Origin: Sporofaciens musculi | GTDB lineage: Bacteria; Bacillota; Clostridia; Lachnospirales; Lachnospiraceae | Reading direction: 5' to 3' | Assembly (NCBI RefSeq): GCF_009830285.1 | Contig: NZ_WUQX01000001.1 | Span: forward strand, 5,332,501-5,396,500 | Length of the DNA: 64,000 nt | Shown: piece after piece, positions 8,007 through 17,024 of the stretch | Numbering within the stretch: the stretch's first letter is position 1 | Layout of the letters: the number at the start of each line of letters is the position of its first letter | Notes under the pieces: generated by a model | The model's database searches: none | What the model was told of the DNA's origin: nothing | Seen by the model: only the letters and a program-made list of their open reading frames with translations | Translations under genes and position numbers: made by a program

Positions 8007-9368
8007 TTATGCGCTCTCTCCCCTGCGCGCCTTCAGTTCCTCCGTAATCTTAGCATACTCCTTCTTCGTCAGCGGATAAATCAGCATAGGGATACATGCC
8101 AATATGCCTATAACGCCTGGAATGATGGATTCCATATAGAAAAATGCTTTCAGCGTTCCCTGGGCCTGCTCCTGATTCGGAACATATCCAAGAGCCGCGA
8201 TTAAAGCCAGCACACTTGAATTTGCAATCGCAACGGCAAGCTTGGAGATAAATGTCTGTGTAGAAGTGATAAACCCTTCATTTCTCTGACCAAGTTTAAG
8301 CTCTGCATATTCAATCGTTTCCGCAGTCATGGTAGACACAAGGACCATTCCCGCCCCACAGTAGAACAGGAAAAACAGGTTGTTGATGAAAAGCGCAACT
8401 GCATTATTTTCAAAAAAGAACAGAAACAGAGAGTCAACAAAAAACAAAATATTTAATCCAACCGCAACATATTTTGCCTCAAATTTTTTAACCAGCAGCG
8501 GTGCTACGGCAGAGCCGATAAGCATACCCGGCACACCCGCCAGGCCCACAATCGCAACGAGCTGGACATTTCCAAGATTATAAGTGGCATAATACATATT
8601 CAAACTGGTTTTTCCCACAGATACCAACTGCAGAATAAACCCGAAAATCATAACCATCAGAAGCGGTTTGTTCTGCCCGATTGCCTTCATGGTCATTTTA
8701 AAATTAAATTTAGGTTTATCCACAATCGTTCTTTCATGGACATGTTTTACATTGAACAGATACAGGATGCAGGATACCACGCCAAACAAAATCGCGGTGT
8801 AAAAATATCCCTTCTTCATATCCCCTTTTCCAAGCATAGTTACGCAGGGAATAATCAGGATACCCGTAACTGCCATCGTCATACCTGTGCAAAGTCTTCC
8901 GATTCCGAACATGGATGCACGCCTGTCTGGCTTGTCGGTCATAACCGTCGGCAGACTGAAATAAGATACGTCAATAGTCGTATAGATCATTCCGAACAAA
9001 ATATATGTAACAACTGCATATATCAGATTCCCCGTTTTTCCAAAGGAGGGAACCGTAAAATTCAGCACCATAGCAATCGCAAGGGGTACTGGGGCAAACA
9101 ATATAGCATTCTTAAATCTTCCATACCGCGTTTTCGTCCGTTCAATCAAAAGTCCGATCATAGGATCATTGACACCGTCCCAGACTCTTGCCACAAGAAA
9201 CATTCCCGATATAAACATTGGCGCAAGCATAAATATATCTGTATAGAAGTACATCATCTGACCGTTCCAGAGCGTGAACATGATACACTGTGCCACGCCC
9301 AACATTCCAAAATGGAAGATTTCACTCTTTGTCACATCTGCCGTGACTTCTTTTACTTTATTATTCAT
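8007..9368 (-). CDS. GPH-family cation:glycoside/nucleoside symporter
   Basis: Twelve-segment secondary transporter of the glycoside-pentoside-hexuronide:cation (MelB-like) family, 453 residues. The family signature is present in the first loop: ARVWDGVNDPMIGLLIERTKTRYGRF, whose Asp residues bind the coupling cation. A long cytoplasmic loop precedes VKHVHERTIVDKPKF. It is the last gene of an operon after a ribokinase-like kinase and a nucleoside hydrolase (17 bp from the latter), so a nucleoside or ribose-containing glycoside is the likely substrate. That is an inference from context. Start at 9368 (MNNKVKEVTADVTKSE), preceded by GGAGAAAATGTT. Confidence 0.88.
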   Translation of the reverse strand: MNNKVKEVTADVTKSEIFHFGMLGVAQCIMFTLWNGQMMYFYTDIFMLAPMFISGMFLVARVWDGVNDPMIGLLIERTKTRYGRFKNAILFAPVPLAIAMVLNFTVPSFGKTGNLIYAVVTYILFGMIYTTIDVSYFSLPTVMTDKPDRRASMFGIGRLCTGMTMAVTGILIIPCVTMLGKGDMKKGYFYTAILFGVVSCILYLFNVKHVHERTIVDKPKFNFKMTMKAIGQNKPLLMVMIFGFILQLVSVGKTSLNMYYATYNLGNVQLVAIVGLAGVPGMLIGSAVAPLLVKKFEAKYVAVGLNILFFVDSLFLFFFENNAVALFINNLFFLFYCGAGMVLVSTMTAETIEYAELKLGQRNEGFITSTQTFISKLAVAIANSSVLALIAALGYVPNQEQAQGTLKAFFYMESIIPGVIGILACIPMLIYPLTKKEYAKITEELKARRGESA

Positions 9369-9385
9369 AACATTTTCTCCTAATT

Positions 9386-10465
9386 TTATCTACTCTCTCC
9401 ATTTCCTGTCAGGCAGGCAAACAGATCACCAAAAATCAAATCTCTGTAACAGTAATTTACCACACGTATCTCATGTCTTGAACCGTCAGGCTCTCCCCAG
9501 GTCAGATCGTCGTTTAAGACCGGAGAAATCTCCAATGTAGACGGTGCCCAGGTAGGATTCTTCAAAAATGCGATTGTCGCCACATCCCAAATAATCCGAG
9601 AACAGGCAACATGCTGACTCTGAAACTGCTTCAGATACTCCTCGTCCTGATCCTCCCGACGAAGCAGATAGCTTTTCCGGTACATGGCCGCCGCAAAAAT
9701 GGCAGCCTGCGGATTCGTAAACGCATCCAGTACATTTTGACCAAGGTAATCTCCAATCTCAGTAGCTCCCATAAGCCGCCTCTTAACCTCATCCTCCGTC
9801 ACCGCAAGCAGGGACGCTACATTCATGCATGGAATATAGACCAGCGGAACGCCGCTGTTAAAAAGCACCTGAGAAGCAGCTACATCCTGCATGAGATTGA
9901 ATTCCAATGCGTGGTCGAAATATAAAGGCTGCCCGCCTAACCATACCACCACAATCTTATTGACAATCTCAGGCTCTATCAAAATGGCAGACGCAATGTT
10001 CGTAATCGCACCAAAGGCAGCCACATAGAGTAAGCCTTCCCCGTTCATCGCCCTGTCAACCAGATCTAACGCCGCTTCGCTTTCCACCGCGCCTCCCTGG
10101 TCTGCAATATAGCTGGCAGAACCGCGAAACACCTTATTTTCGTGGGAAAGCCCCAGAAGCTTGTATAATTTGCAGATTTCTTCATAACTTTCCTCCATGC
10201 CTGTCCCTGGCGCTTCGGCGTAGGTAAAGCCTGCCGCGTGCTCAATCTTCTCTCCTGTAAACATTGCTTTCAGACAGTCATGGGAAAAGGGCGCCGCATA
10301 AACCGCCTCCACCTCAAATCTATCCGTTGACTTAAGCGCCCATGCGATTGCAAACTGATCGTCAATCTCATTTTTCGCGTCCGTATCCAGCACCAGGCGA
10401 AGCTTCTCACAGGGGACAGATAATCTCTTTCTTCTCTCCCCTTTGGACATACTTGTTTTTTCCAT
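9386..10465 (-). CDS. Nucleoside hydrolase (IUNH family)
   Basis: Hydrolyses the N-glycosidic bond of ribonucleosides to free base and ribose. The family's calcium-binding motif is clear: LVLDTDAKNEIDDQFAIAWAL, close to the canonical DTDPGxDDAxA but with Lys and Glu in it, as in a divergent subfamily. The later His of the active site may be HALEFN (canonical HxxEFN, substrate-binding). I start it at 10465 (MEKTSMSK), because GGATGAGGT sits 8 nt upstream; an ATG at 10480 has its ribosome site too close. At 359 residues it is longer than the usual 310-330. It is followed by the transporter and preceded by the kinase. Confidence 0.88.
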   Translation of the reverse strand: MEKTSMSKGERRKRLSVPCEKLRLVLDTDAKNEIDDQFAIAWALKSTDRFEVEAVYAAPFSHDCLKAMFTGEKIEHAAGFTYAEAPGTGMEESYEEICKLYKLLGLSHENKVFRGSASYIADQGGAVESEAALDLVDRAMNGEGLLYVAAFGAITNIASAILIEPEIVNKIVVVWLGGQPLYFDHALEFNLMQDVAASQVLFNSGVPLVYIPCMNVASLLAVTEDEVKRRLMGATEIGDYLGQNVLDAFTNPQAAIFAAAMYRKSYLLRREDQDEEYLKQFQSQHVACSRIIWDVATIAFLKNPTWAPSTLEISPVLNDDLTWGEPDGSRHEIRVVNYCYRDLIFGDLFACLTGNGESR

Positions 10466-10476
10466 AATTAAGTACC

Positions 10477-10538
10477 TCATCCTTATTCTCTCAATTCAGT
10501 TATCCTAGACTTCATCCTTATTCTCTCAATTCAGTTAT
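10477..10538. repeat. Direct 27-bp duplication at the kinase/hydrolase junction
   Basis: The 27-bp unit at 10477-10503 recurs exactly at 10512-10538, 35 bp apart. A weaker third version overlaps the 3' end of the kinase gene (ITEYKE against ITELRE). It looks like a tandem duplication of the gene's tail and ribosome-site region. Confidence 0.75.
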
Positions 10539-10543
10539 AAGTC

Positions 10544-11455
10544 CTATTCTTTATATTCGGTTATCTTCGAGAAATCAGCCGAATGAACCTCCTTCCTGCC
10601 AGGAATAGACTGGGCCGCCCCGCTTCTCGAAACCGCTATCCCACTTGCCACCGCTGCTGTCTCCAACGCTTTTTTTATCCCCTTCCCTCGCAAATACTCG
10701 GCAAGAAAATATCCGGCAAATGTATCTCCCGCTGCGGTAGTATCAACCGCCCTGGTTTTCCAGATTCCACACACCTCCTTCCTCCCGTCGTTCGCCATAC
10801 AGACTGCGCCTCTTTCACCCAATGTCAATATAATCGTCTGATTACTCCATCTGGAATGAAGCTCTTTTAGGATTCCTTCTGCGCCCTTCTGTCCCGAAAG
10901 AGCTTCTCCCTCGCCTTCATTGATGAACAAATAATCCACATGAGACAAATCACACTTTGTAATCCTGTCATTCATGGGAGACGGGTTAAATGCCACCTTC
11001 ATCCCTCTCTTGTGAGCGCTTTCAATCAGGTAATCAATATGCCCAATTTCATTCTGCAGGATCAGAACATCCTCCTTCTCAAAGTGTCCCAGAACCTCAT
11101 CTATGTATTGATGGGAAATGTCACCATTCGCCCCCTCCACAACCATAATACAGTTCTGCCCTGAAGCGTCTACCTGTATGACAGCGTGACCGCACATCTT
11201 CTCAGAATGCCGCAGATATGACGCATCTACCTCATATTCCGAGAAAATCTTCTCAAATTCCTGCCCATCCGGACCAACTGCGCCTGCAAAGAAAATCTTC
11301 TCTCCTGCTTTCGCCATCGCCATGGCAAGATTGAAGCCCTTTCCCCCGCAGGAATCCGAATAAGAATGAACGGCAACCGTCTCCCCTGGACGTACAAACC
11401 GGTCCAAATGATAGGTTCGATCAATATTTAGTGAACTAAACACAATTTTTCTCAT
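10544..11455 (-). CDS. rbsK: Ribokinase-like PfkB sugar kinase
   Basis: PfkB-family kinase, probably phosphorylating the ribose released by the downstream nucleoside hydrolase. About 304 residues from 11455 (MRKIVFSSLNIDRTYHLDRF), chosen because GAGGTG lies 4 nt upstream; an in-frame start at 11479 is less well placed. Signatures are the N-terminal SCGGKGFNLAMAMAKAG (substrate-binding GGKG) and the C-terminal DTTAAGDTFAGYFLAEYL, which carries the anion hole and catalytic Asp. It is the first gene of a three-gene operon under the promoter at 11522-11550 and is divergent from the LacI-kinase fusion. Ribose is the best guess for substrate; other pentoses are possible. Confidence 0.85.
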   Translation of the reverse strand: MRKIVFSSLNIDRTYHLDRFVRPGETVAVHSYSDSCGGKGFNLAMAMAKAGEKIFFAGAVGPDGQEFEKIFSEYEVDASYLRHSEKMCGHAVIQVDASGQNCIMVVEGANGDISHQYIDEVLGHFEKEDVLILQNEIGHIDYLIESAHKRGMKVAFNPSPMNDRITKCDLSHVDYLFINEGEGEALSGQKGAEGILKELHSRWSNQTIILTLGERGAVCMANDGRKEVCGIWKTRAVDTTAAGDTFAGYFLAEYLRGKGIKKALETAAVASGIAVSRSGAAQSIPGRKEVHSADFSKITEYKE

Positions 11456-11521
11456 ACACACCTCACTTTTTTCATTCACTTTGTTGGTTTACTTGTTTAC
11501 TAAAATTGTTTCATTGCGTTT

Positions 11522-11550
11522 ATTATATATTTGTTCTAAAAATATGTCAA
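11522..11550 (-). promoter_or_regulatory. Consensus sigma-A promoter of the nucleoside operon
   Basis: On the minus strand TTGACA, a 17-bp spacer and TATAAT, a perfect match to consensus. Such a strong core promoter fits a repressor-controlled operon. Just downstream, the AT-rich segment at 11494-11513 holds imperfect inverted TTTA/TAAA half-sites and could be an operator, but I see no convincing LacI-type palindrome. Confidence 0.8.
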
Positions 11551-11645
11551 CAAAAATCACTGACTTGATTTTTTTTTGTTTAAATAGTACAATAATGAAA
11601 ATTGCTTTTTGGCGAAATCTTACAGTTTTTGAAGGGGAAATAACG

Positions 11646-13577
11646 ATGACCATCCGTGACATAGCGAAAGCCGCAGGCGTATCTGCCGCTACCGTATCCA
11701 GAATCATCAACCATAAAGACGAAAATATCAGCGAGGAAACTCGTAGGCGTGTATTACAAATTATTGAAGAGCATGAGTATGTACCCTATGCCAAAGTCCG
11801 TGACCGGCTGCTTCAATCTAACCGTACCATCGGTGTAATCCTGCCGTCCCTTGGCTCACCTTTTTTTGCATCATTTATTGAACATATACAGACATTAGCT
11901 GCCAGCGACAACTATACCCTGTCGCTCTATCTCACTCAGAACAGGCCAAAGCTTGAAGAACAGGCAATTCTCCACTTCCTGGATATCCACGCCTTAGGAA
12001 TTCTGTACTTTCCGGAATCCGACAACGGGATCGCCGCATTAAAGCACAGCCAGGACCAACTACGAAGCGCGGTCCTTATGGACTGCGAAACTCCAGAATT
12101 TCCATTCCCCCAGGTTTACCGTGATTTTTTCAACATTGCCAAAACTGGAACAACTGCTCTCTTAAAGCAAAATAACCGACGTCTGGTCCTTCTCCTCTCT
12201 GGAGAAGGTAGCTTTCGTGTACATGAGCAACTGGCAGACGGATACCGAGAGGCCATGCTTTCCTATGGAATCACTCCCGATGACAGTACAATTCTCAAAG
12301 CAGACGACAGCTTTCACACAGCATTTGAACAACTGACCGACGCCGGAATCGACGGCGTGATCTGCCAGAACGCTTACCTGACAAGCGAAGTTTACTGTAT
12401 TGCCAGCAGAAAGCATTTCCTAATACCCTCCGATTTGTCGGTACTGTGTCTGGAGGACTCCATATCGCTGGAGCAACTGCTGCCTCCGGTGACTGCAATA
12501 CGCACAGACATTTCCCAGATGGCGAAAACAGCATACCATACTTTGCTCAGTCAGATTAATGCCAAAAAGAATGTATTCCCATCCCAGACGGCAGCTTTTA
12601 GCCTCATACAGCGCAGAAGTATCCAAGCCCATAAGGAATTTGCCACCAAGATTATGATTGCCGGCAGTTTAAATATGGATATAACGCTGAAAGTGCCTCA
12701 CCTTCCCCACATGGGAGAGACGCTGCTTGCGTCCCATCTGGATTACTGGACGGGAGGGAAGGGCGCCAACCAGGCAATCGGCGTAAGCCGTTTTGGCGCT
12801 AATGCATATATGCTTGGAAGGCTTGGCATCGACCCCTACGGCAGACAATTATATGAACAGCTTTCCAACGAAAATGTGGATATGCAGGGAGTTTCCTTTG
12901 TCAACAGCCACCCTACAGGAACCGCCTATATCACCGTACAGGGAAACGGCGGCAATACGATTGTAGTCAATCCAGGGGCTAATGCCACCCTGACTCCCTC
13001 CTACGTGGCCGAGAACCAAGCTCTGTTTTCCGGCGTCCTTTACTGTCTGGTGCAGATGGAAATCCCCTTTCCGTCTGTGGAGAAAATTTTTGAAATCTGT
13101 GGACAGATGAATATAAAGGTGATATTAAAGCCTTCTCCGGCTCAGATACTGCCTCCGGCCATCCTGCAGGAGCTCTTTCTTCTGGTTCCCAACCAGGAGG
13201 AAATGGCTGTCCTCTGCCCGAATGAGAACACACCAGAGCTGCAGGCCAGAACAATGCTTTCTAAGGGTGTACAAAATGTGATTGTAACTCTGGGAGACAA
13301 GGGATGTATCTATGTAAACCATGAAGGAACAATGCATTTTGACGCTTATCCCTATCCTTCCGTGGATTCCACAGGGGCAAGCGATATCTTTATCAGTTGT
13401 CTTGCGGCGCAGCTTGCAAATGGATGCGATATGAAAAAGGCCATTGAATTGTCTACGTTGGCGGCTTCCTTTAGTGTGTCAAAGGAAGGGGTGCAGAATG
13501 CGATTTTGAATAGGGAAATGTTGTATGACTTATATGAAAAGAAATTTTCTATTTCGGTGAACCAGTTAGAAGAATAG
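11646..13577 (+). CDS. LacI-family regulator fused to a ribokinase-like domain
   Basis: About 643 residues from 11646 (MTIRDIAKAAGVSAATVSRIINHKD), with ribosome site GAAGGGGAAATAACG. Residues 1-60 are a LacI helix-turn-helix with hinge. Residues 60-330 match the periplasmic-binding-like effector domain (NRTIGVILPSLGSPFF...). From about residue 335 a complete PfkB domain starts (KIMIAGSLNMDITLKVPHLPHMGETL), with WTGGKGANQAIGVSRFGA and VDSTGASDIFISCLAAQL. The anion-hole motif is GASD, not GAGD, but the catalytic Asp is kept. It is transcribed divergently from a ribokinase operon, so it probably represses it and may sense or phosphorylate the same sugar. LacI-kinase fusions exist in Firmicutes; whether this kinase is active is unknown. 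Confidence 0.9.
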   Translation: MTIRDIAKAAGVSAATVSRIINHKDENISEETRRRVLQIIEEHEYVPYAKVRDRLLQSNRTIGVILPSLGSPFFASFIEHIQTLAASDNYTLSLYLTQNRPKLEEQAILHFLDIHALGILYFPESDNGIAALKHSQDQLRSAVLMDCETPEFPFPQVYRDFFNIAKTGTTALLKQNNRRLVLLLSGEGSFRVHEQLADGYREAMLSYGITPDDSTILKADDSFHTAFEQLTDAGIDGVICQNAYLTSEVYCIASRKHFLIPSDLSVLCLEDSISLEQLLPPVTAIRTDISQMAKTAYHTLLSQINAKKNVFPSQTAAFSLIQRRSIQAHKEFATKIMIAGSLNMDITLKVPHLPHMGETLLASHLDYWTGGKGANQAIGVSRFGANAYMLGRLGIDPYGRQLYEQLSNENVDMQGVSFVNSHPTGTAYITVQGNGGNTIVVNPGANATLTPSYVAENQALFSGVLYCLVQMEIPFPSVEKIFEICGQMNIKVILKPSPAQILPPAILQELFLLVPNQEEMAVLCPNENTPELQARTMLSKGVQNVIVTLGDKGCIYVNHEGTMHFDAYPYPSVDSTGASDIFISCLAAQLANGCDMKKAIELSTLAASFSVSKEGVQNAILNREMLYDLYEKKFSISVNQLEE

Positions 13578-13592
13578 ACGGTATAAAAAAGG

Positions 13593-13633
13593 CTGCTGCA
13601 TTAAGCGTAAAATAATTCCGCTTAATGCAGCAG
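13593..13633. terminator. Bidirectional terminator
   Basis: A perfect 15-bp stem (CTGCTGCATTAAGCG with CGCTTAATGCAGCAG), with A/T tracts on both sides, between the convergent regulator gene and the DUF6179-like gene. Confidence 0.8.
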
Positions 13634-13647
13634 TCTTTTATCATCCG

Positions 13648-14502
13648 TTACAGGGAATGAATCAGCCTCACCGCAATATTGTCACATTCCCCTTTCAGAT
13701 ACTGCCACATCTCCCCGTCATTTCCGTAAAATTCCTCGATAAACCTCCTCACACTTTCACGAACCAGCGCCTTTGCCTCATCTTCCGAATACATACCAAG
13801 CAAAGCCCGTATCCTGCCGCGTTCATATTCCCCGATACCGTCTCCGTCGAACTGCTTCTTTAACAGAATATGCCCCGCCACATCCCCAAGAAGAATCCCA
13901 CAGAGATTCTCGAACATTTCCTCATACTCCTCTGAGAAACTGCACAACGTCTGGGTCACATATGCTTCTGGAAACTTATTGAGAAACCTCTGCTCTATAG
14001 AAACACATCTTACAAATTCATATACAGCGTCAATCCCTGTGCCCACCTCCTTCAAAAGCGGATAATCCAGCGTCAGAATCGTATCCTGAGGCGCATACCG
14101 AATGTCGTACCATTTCAGAAACTCCGGAACCGCATTTACCGTATCCTTCAAGGCTATATTTCCATAAGAATGGAAATCCCGTATCAAGGCATGGTACAAC
14201 TCTTTCATTGCATGAACCTTCGCCTCCACAAGCTGACACCCCAGTCTGTACGCCTCCTTTGCAGTTACTTCCTTAGCTGTCATGACATTTCCGGCAGACA
14301 TTCCCTCCTTTAATAGAGAATGACCACCCACTCCACAGCCACCTGCATTGCAAGGCCCTCCATGAAGATACTCGTCAATACAGTAAATAACTGCCTCCAT
14401 CAACTGATTCGCCTTCTCATAAGTAATCGACGTGCTCTCATATCCTGTGTATTTCTCCGACAATTCCGCTACAATCGGAACCAGTTCTTCCATCTCATAC
14501 AT
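13648..14502 (-). CDS. DUF6179-like protein, function unknown
   Basis: About 284 residues from the ATG at 14502 (MYEMEELVPIVAELSEKYTGYES), with ribosome site GACGGAGGAAAAGCT. The open frame extends further upstream but overlaps the previous gene. It is soluble and mostly alpha-helical, with a short Gly/Cys-rich stretch near residues 50-60 (GGPCNAGGCGVGGHSLL). No catalytic motif that I recognise. It resembles the Firmicutes family DUF6179, which is encoded next to DUF6323 proteins; that pairing is also seen here, 44 bp downstream of the 176-residue gene. Two conserved neighbours suggest a complex, but nothing in the sequence gives the function. Confidence 0.65.
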   Translation of the reverse strand: MYEMEELVPIVAELSEKYTGYESTSITYEKANQLMEAVIYCIDEYLHGGPCNAGGCGVGGHSLLKEGMSAGNVMTAKEVTAKEAYRLGCQLVEAKVHAMKELYHALIRDFHSYGNIALKDTVNAVPEFLKWYDIRYAPQDTILTLDYPLLKEVGTGIDAVYEFVRCVSIEQRFLNKFPEAYVTQTLCSFSEEYEEMFENLCGILLGDVAGHILLKKQFDGDGIGEYERGRIRALLGMYSEDEAKALVRESVRRFIEEFYGNDGEMWQYLKGECDNIAVRLIHSL

Positions 14503-14546
14503 AGCTTTTCCTCCGTCAGTTATACCCGTTCTATACCACACCGTTC

Positions 14547-15077
14547 CTACTGTAAGTCCTTTAAAGCCTCCATATAAAGCTGCGCATCCCACCTCTGAAC
14601 CTCGTCGAACTGCCCATATTCCCCCCTTCCCTCTGTCCGCTTGTATCCCCGATAGCCTCTTCGCACCGCCTGGGCAAATATATCCAGACATGTCTCCTCC
14701 AGATAATCCAAATCTCCATAACAGACACTCTCAAACTGCTCCTTCATAAAATGAATTAATTCCTGGTCCGTCAGTTCATCCTGCATTTCATTTTTATAGA
14801 GGAAAAAAATCTCTTGAAGCCTGACCATGGTATCCGCATAATTATCCTGATTAATATAGTCGGAATCACAGAATTCGTAGATCAGACGGGGCAGAATACT
14901 CTCACCGAATTCTACCCGCTTCTGCTCTTTCAGCGTGTTTCTTCGCTCTGCAACAATGACCTGCGCCTCCTCCTCGCTTAACGTAAGACCATACTTCTGC
15001 GCATACTGATTTGTCTCCATCACTTTCCCAATCTGGGTCTGATTTACTACTGCTTCTAACCAGTTTCCTTTACTCAA
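14547..15077 (-). CDS. DUF6323-like protein, function unknown
   Basis: A 176-residue soluble protein. It starts MSKGNWLEAVVNQTQIGKVMETNQYAQKYGLTLS and holds a recognisable block, EEEAQVIVAERRNTLKEQKRVEFGESILPRLIYEFCDSDYI, that recalls DUF6323. Its predicted structure is helical and acidic in its second half. It is followed by the DUF6179-like gene and preceded by a MATE exporter (17 bp), so the three are probably one transcript. No enzyme motif is visible. Confidence 0.65.
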   Translation of the reverse strand: MSKGNWLEAVVNQTQIGKVMETNQYAQKYGLTLSEEEAQVIVAERRNTLKEQKRVEFGESILPRLIYEFCDSDYINQDNYADTMVRLQEIFFLYKNEMQDELTDQELIHFMKEQFESVCYGDLDYLEETCLDIFAQAVRRGYRGYKRTEGRGEYGQFDEVQRWDAQLYMEALKDLQ

Positions 15078-15094
15078 AGCACATTCCTCCTATT

Positions 15095-16456
15095 TTACCC
15101 TTCTTCAAACAGACCGTCTCTCGTAATATTATTCAGCCATTTCATACTCCGGTAATGCTTCAATACCCAAGGCCATTTGGCAAATTCATCCGTACACAGT
15201 AAAAAATATACCCACAGTACAGGAAGCTTCAAGATAAAAGCTGCAAAAAAGCCAAGGGGCACAGCGTAACACCACATAGTAATGGTATCGCAGATAAATC
15301 CAAACCGGCTGTCTCCTCCTGCACGGAAAACGCCTGCAATCAATGTGGTATTCACAGCCGCCCCAAGCACATAATAAGTATTAATCAGCATCATATATTT
15401 CAGATAATGCATTGCCTGTTCCGTCAAGGTTGCATATCTTAGCACAATGGGCATTGCCCCAAGGACAATCAGACCTCCAATAATACCTGTAGCGACAGTA
15501 AGCTTCATAACCTTTCTTGCGCCGTCTTTGGCTTCCTCAAGCTTATTCATTCCGATTATATTTCCAAGGAGTATTCCGCCAGCGCTTGCGGTTCCAAAAC
15601 ATAGAATGGTTCCAAAATTACGCACCACAGTAACAAAGGAATTGGCCGCCACAGCATCTGTCCCCATATGTCCCATAATCACAGAATACATGGAAAACGC
15701 CACACTCCAGGCAATATCATTTCCAAGGGCAGGCAGAGACAGTCTGACAAAATCAGAAAATAACGCCTTGTTTTTCACAAACATATACCGAAAATCCAGT
15801 TTGATATCCTTACTTAAAAACGACACCACAAAGCAGGCAAAAAGCTCAATCAGCCTGGATATGGAGGTCGCCAGCGCCACACCCATGGCTCCTAGCTTCG
15901 GCGCACCCAACAGCCCGAAAATAAATACTGCATTCAGGAAAATATTCAGCGAAAATGCAAGCACATTCATCGCCGTACTGATTACCACCCTGCCGATACT
16001 GCGAAGAATGGCAAGATATACCTCCGTAATCCCCCAGCACAGATAGCTGACGCTCATGAATCTTAAATAGGAGGCTCCTATTGTAATTAGCTCTCTGTCA
16101 TTGGTAAAAATCTGCATCATTGGCTCTGGCACAAGCAAGGCCAGGCAGGCAAAAAGCAGAGCAATCAACAGTGAAAACCGAAGGGCAATCCCTTCAATCA
16201 CCTGAATAGCTTTCATATCCCCTTTGCCAAAATACTGGGCGCTCAGCATAGTCGCGCCTGTTCCCAAACCATAAAACACCATAAACAGGATATTTGCATA
16301 CTGTGAGGCAAGGGATACAGCCGAGATGGAGGACTGCCCCACATAATTCAGCATCACCACGTCAGCCGAGCTGACCGCCGCGCTCAGAAGATTCTGAATT
16401 ACAATCGGCAGCACTAATTTAAATATTTGTTTGTAAAATGTATCTTTATTTGTCAT
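15095..16456 (-). CDS. MATE-family efflux transporter
   Basis: Multidrug and toxin extrusion transporter, 453 residues with about twelve membrane segments arranged in two six-helix halves. The N terminus (FYKQIFKLVLPIVIQNLLSAAVSSADVVMLNYVG) is typical: an amphipathic start, then the substrate-cavity helix with conserved Asp. A second-half copy appears at SLPALGNDIAWSVAFSMYSVIMGHMGTDAVAANS. Drugs or small metabolites would be expelled in exchange for sodium or protons. Substrate cannot be told from sequence. It is the first gene of the small cluster with the DUF6323/DUF6179-like pair. Confidence 0.92.
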   Translation of the reverse strand: MTNKDTFYKQIFKLVLPIVIQNLLSAAVSSADVVMLNYVGQSSISAVSLASQYANILFMVFYGLGTGATMLSAQYFGKGDMKAIQVIEGIALRFSLLIALLFACLALLVPEPMMQIFTNDRELITIGASYLRFMSVSYLCWGITEVYLAILRSIGRVVISTAMNVLAFSLNIFLNAVFIFGLLGAPKLGAMGVALATSISRLIELFACFVVSFLSKDIKLDFRYMFVKNKALFSDFVRLSLPALGNDIAWSVAFSMYSVIMGHMGTDAVAANSFVTVVRNFGTILCFGTASAGGILLGNIIGMNKLEEAKDGARKVMKLTVATGIIGGLIVLGAMPIVLRYATLTEQAMHYLKYMMLINTYYVLGAAVNTTLIAGVFRAGGDSRFGFICDTITMWCYAVPLGFFAAFILKLPVLWVYFLLCTDEFAKWPWVLKHYRSMKWLNNITRDGLFEEG

Positions 16457-16501
16457 ATTTGTTCTTTCCTGGAATTCATCCTTTCCTAATTTTTCTGTCC
16501 C

Positions 16502-17011
16502 TTAAACGGACGAAGTCCGCTTGTCAAACGTCAACAATACCTCCAATATCCGCACCAATTCAGACAGCCCTCTCTGATCCTCCTCATCAAACCTTGCAAG
16601 GTGAGGGCTGTCGATATCCAGTACGCCAATCACCTCTTTTGCATTATGTATCGGAATAACAATTTCTGACAGTGACGCGCTGTCACAGGCAATATGCCCA
16701 GGGAATTCATGGACATTCTCTACCCGCATGACTTGATCCTGGACTGCCGCCGCGCCGCACACACCCCGCCCAACCTCTATCTCTACGCAGGCAGGCTTCC
16801 CCTGGAAGGGACCCAGGATTAACCGCCCCTCCTTCATAAGATAAAATCCCATCCAGTTAATATCTGTCAATGCCTGATTCAAAAGAGCAGATACATTTGC
16901 CAGATTGGCGGTCAAATCTGTAACCCCGTCTACTAAACCTTGAAGCTGCGTTTTTAAGAGCCTGTATAACTCTTTCTTTTCTGTGGGATATGTAATAAGC
17001 GACGCCTTCAT
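16502..17011 (-). CDS. msrC: Free methionine-(R)-sulfoxide reductase (GAF domain)
   Basis: Reduces free L-methionine-(R)-sulfoxide, repairing oxidised methionine. At 169 residues it is a single GAF domain. The three conserved cysteines of the fRMsr family are in place: ACVEIE, GVCGAA and HIACDSAS, the last being the catalytic region, followed by SEIVIPI and GVLDIDSPHLARF. Family members use two of them in a disulfide relay with thioredoxin. It is close to the OGG-type glycosylase, which repairs oxidised guanine, so the local cluster has an oxidative-damage theme. Start at 17011 (MKASLITYPTEKKELYR) has AGGAGG upstream. Confidence 0.9.
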   Translation of the reverse strand: MKASLITYPTEKKELYRLLKTQLQGLVDGVTDLTANLANVSALLNQALTDINWMGFYLMKEGRLILGPFQGKPACVEIEVGRGVCGAAAVQDQVMRVENVHEFPGHIACDSASLSEIVIPIHNAKEVIGVLDIDSPHLARFDEEDQRGLSELVRILEVLLTFDKRTSSV

Positions 17012-17024
17012 TTCATATAACCTC

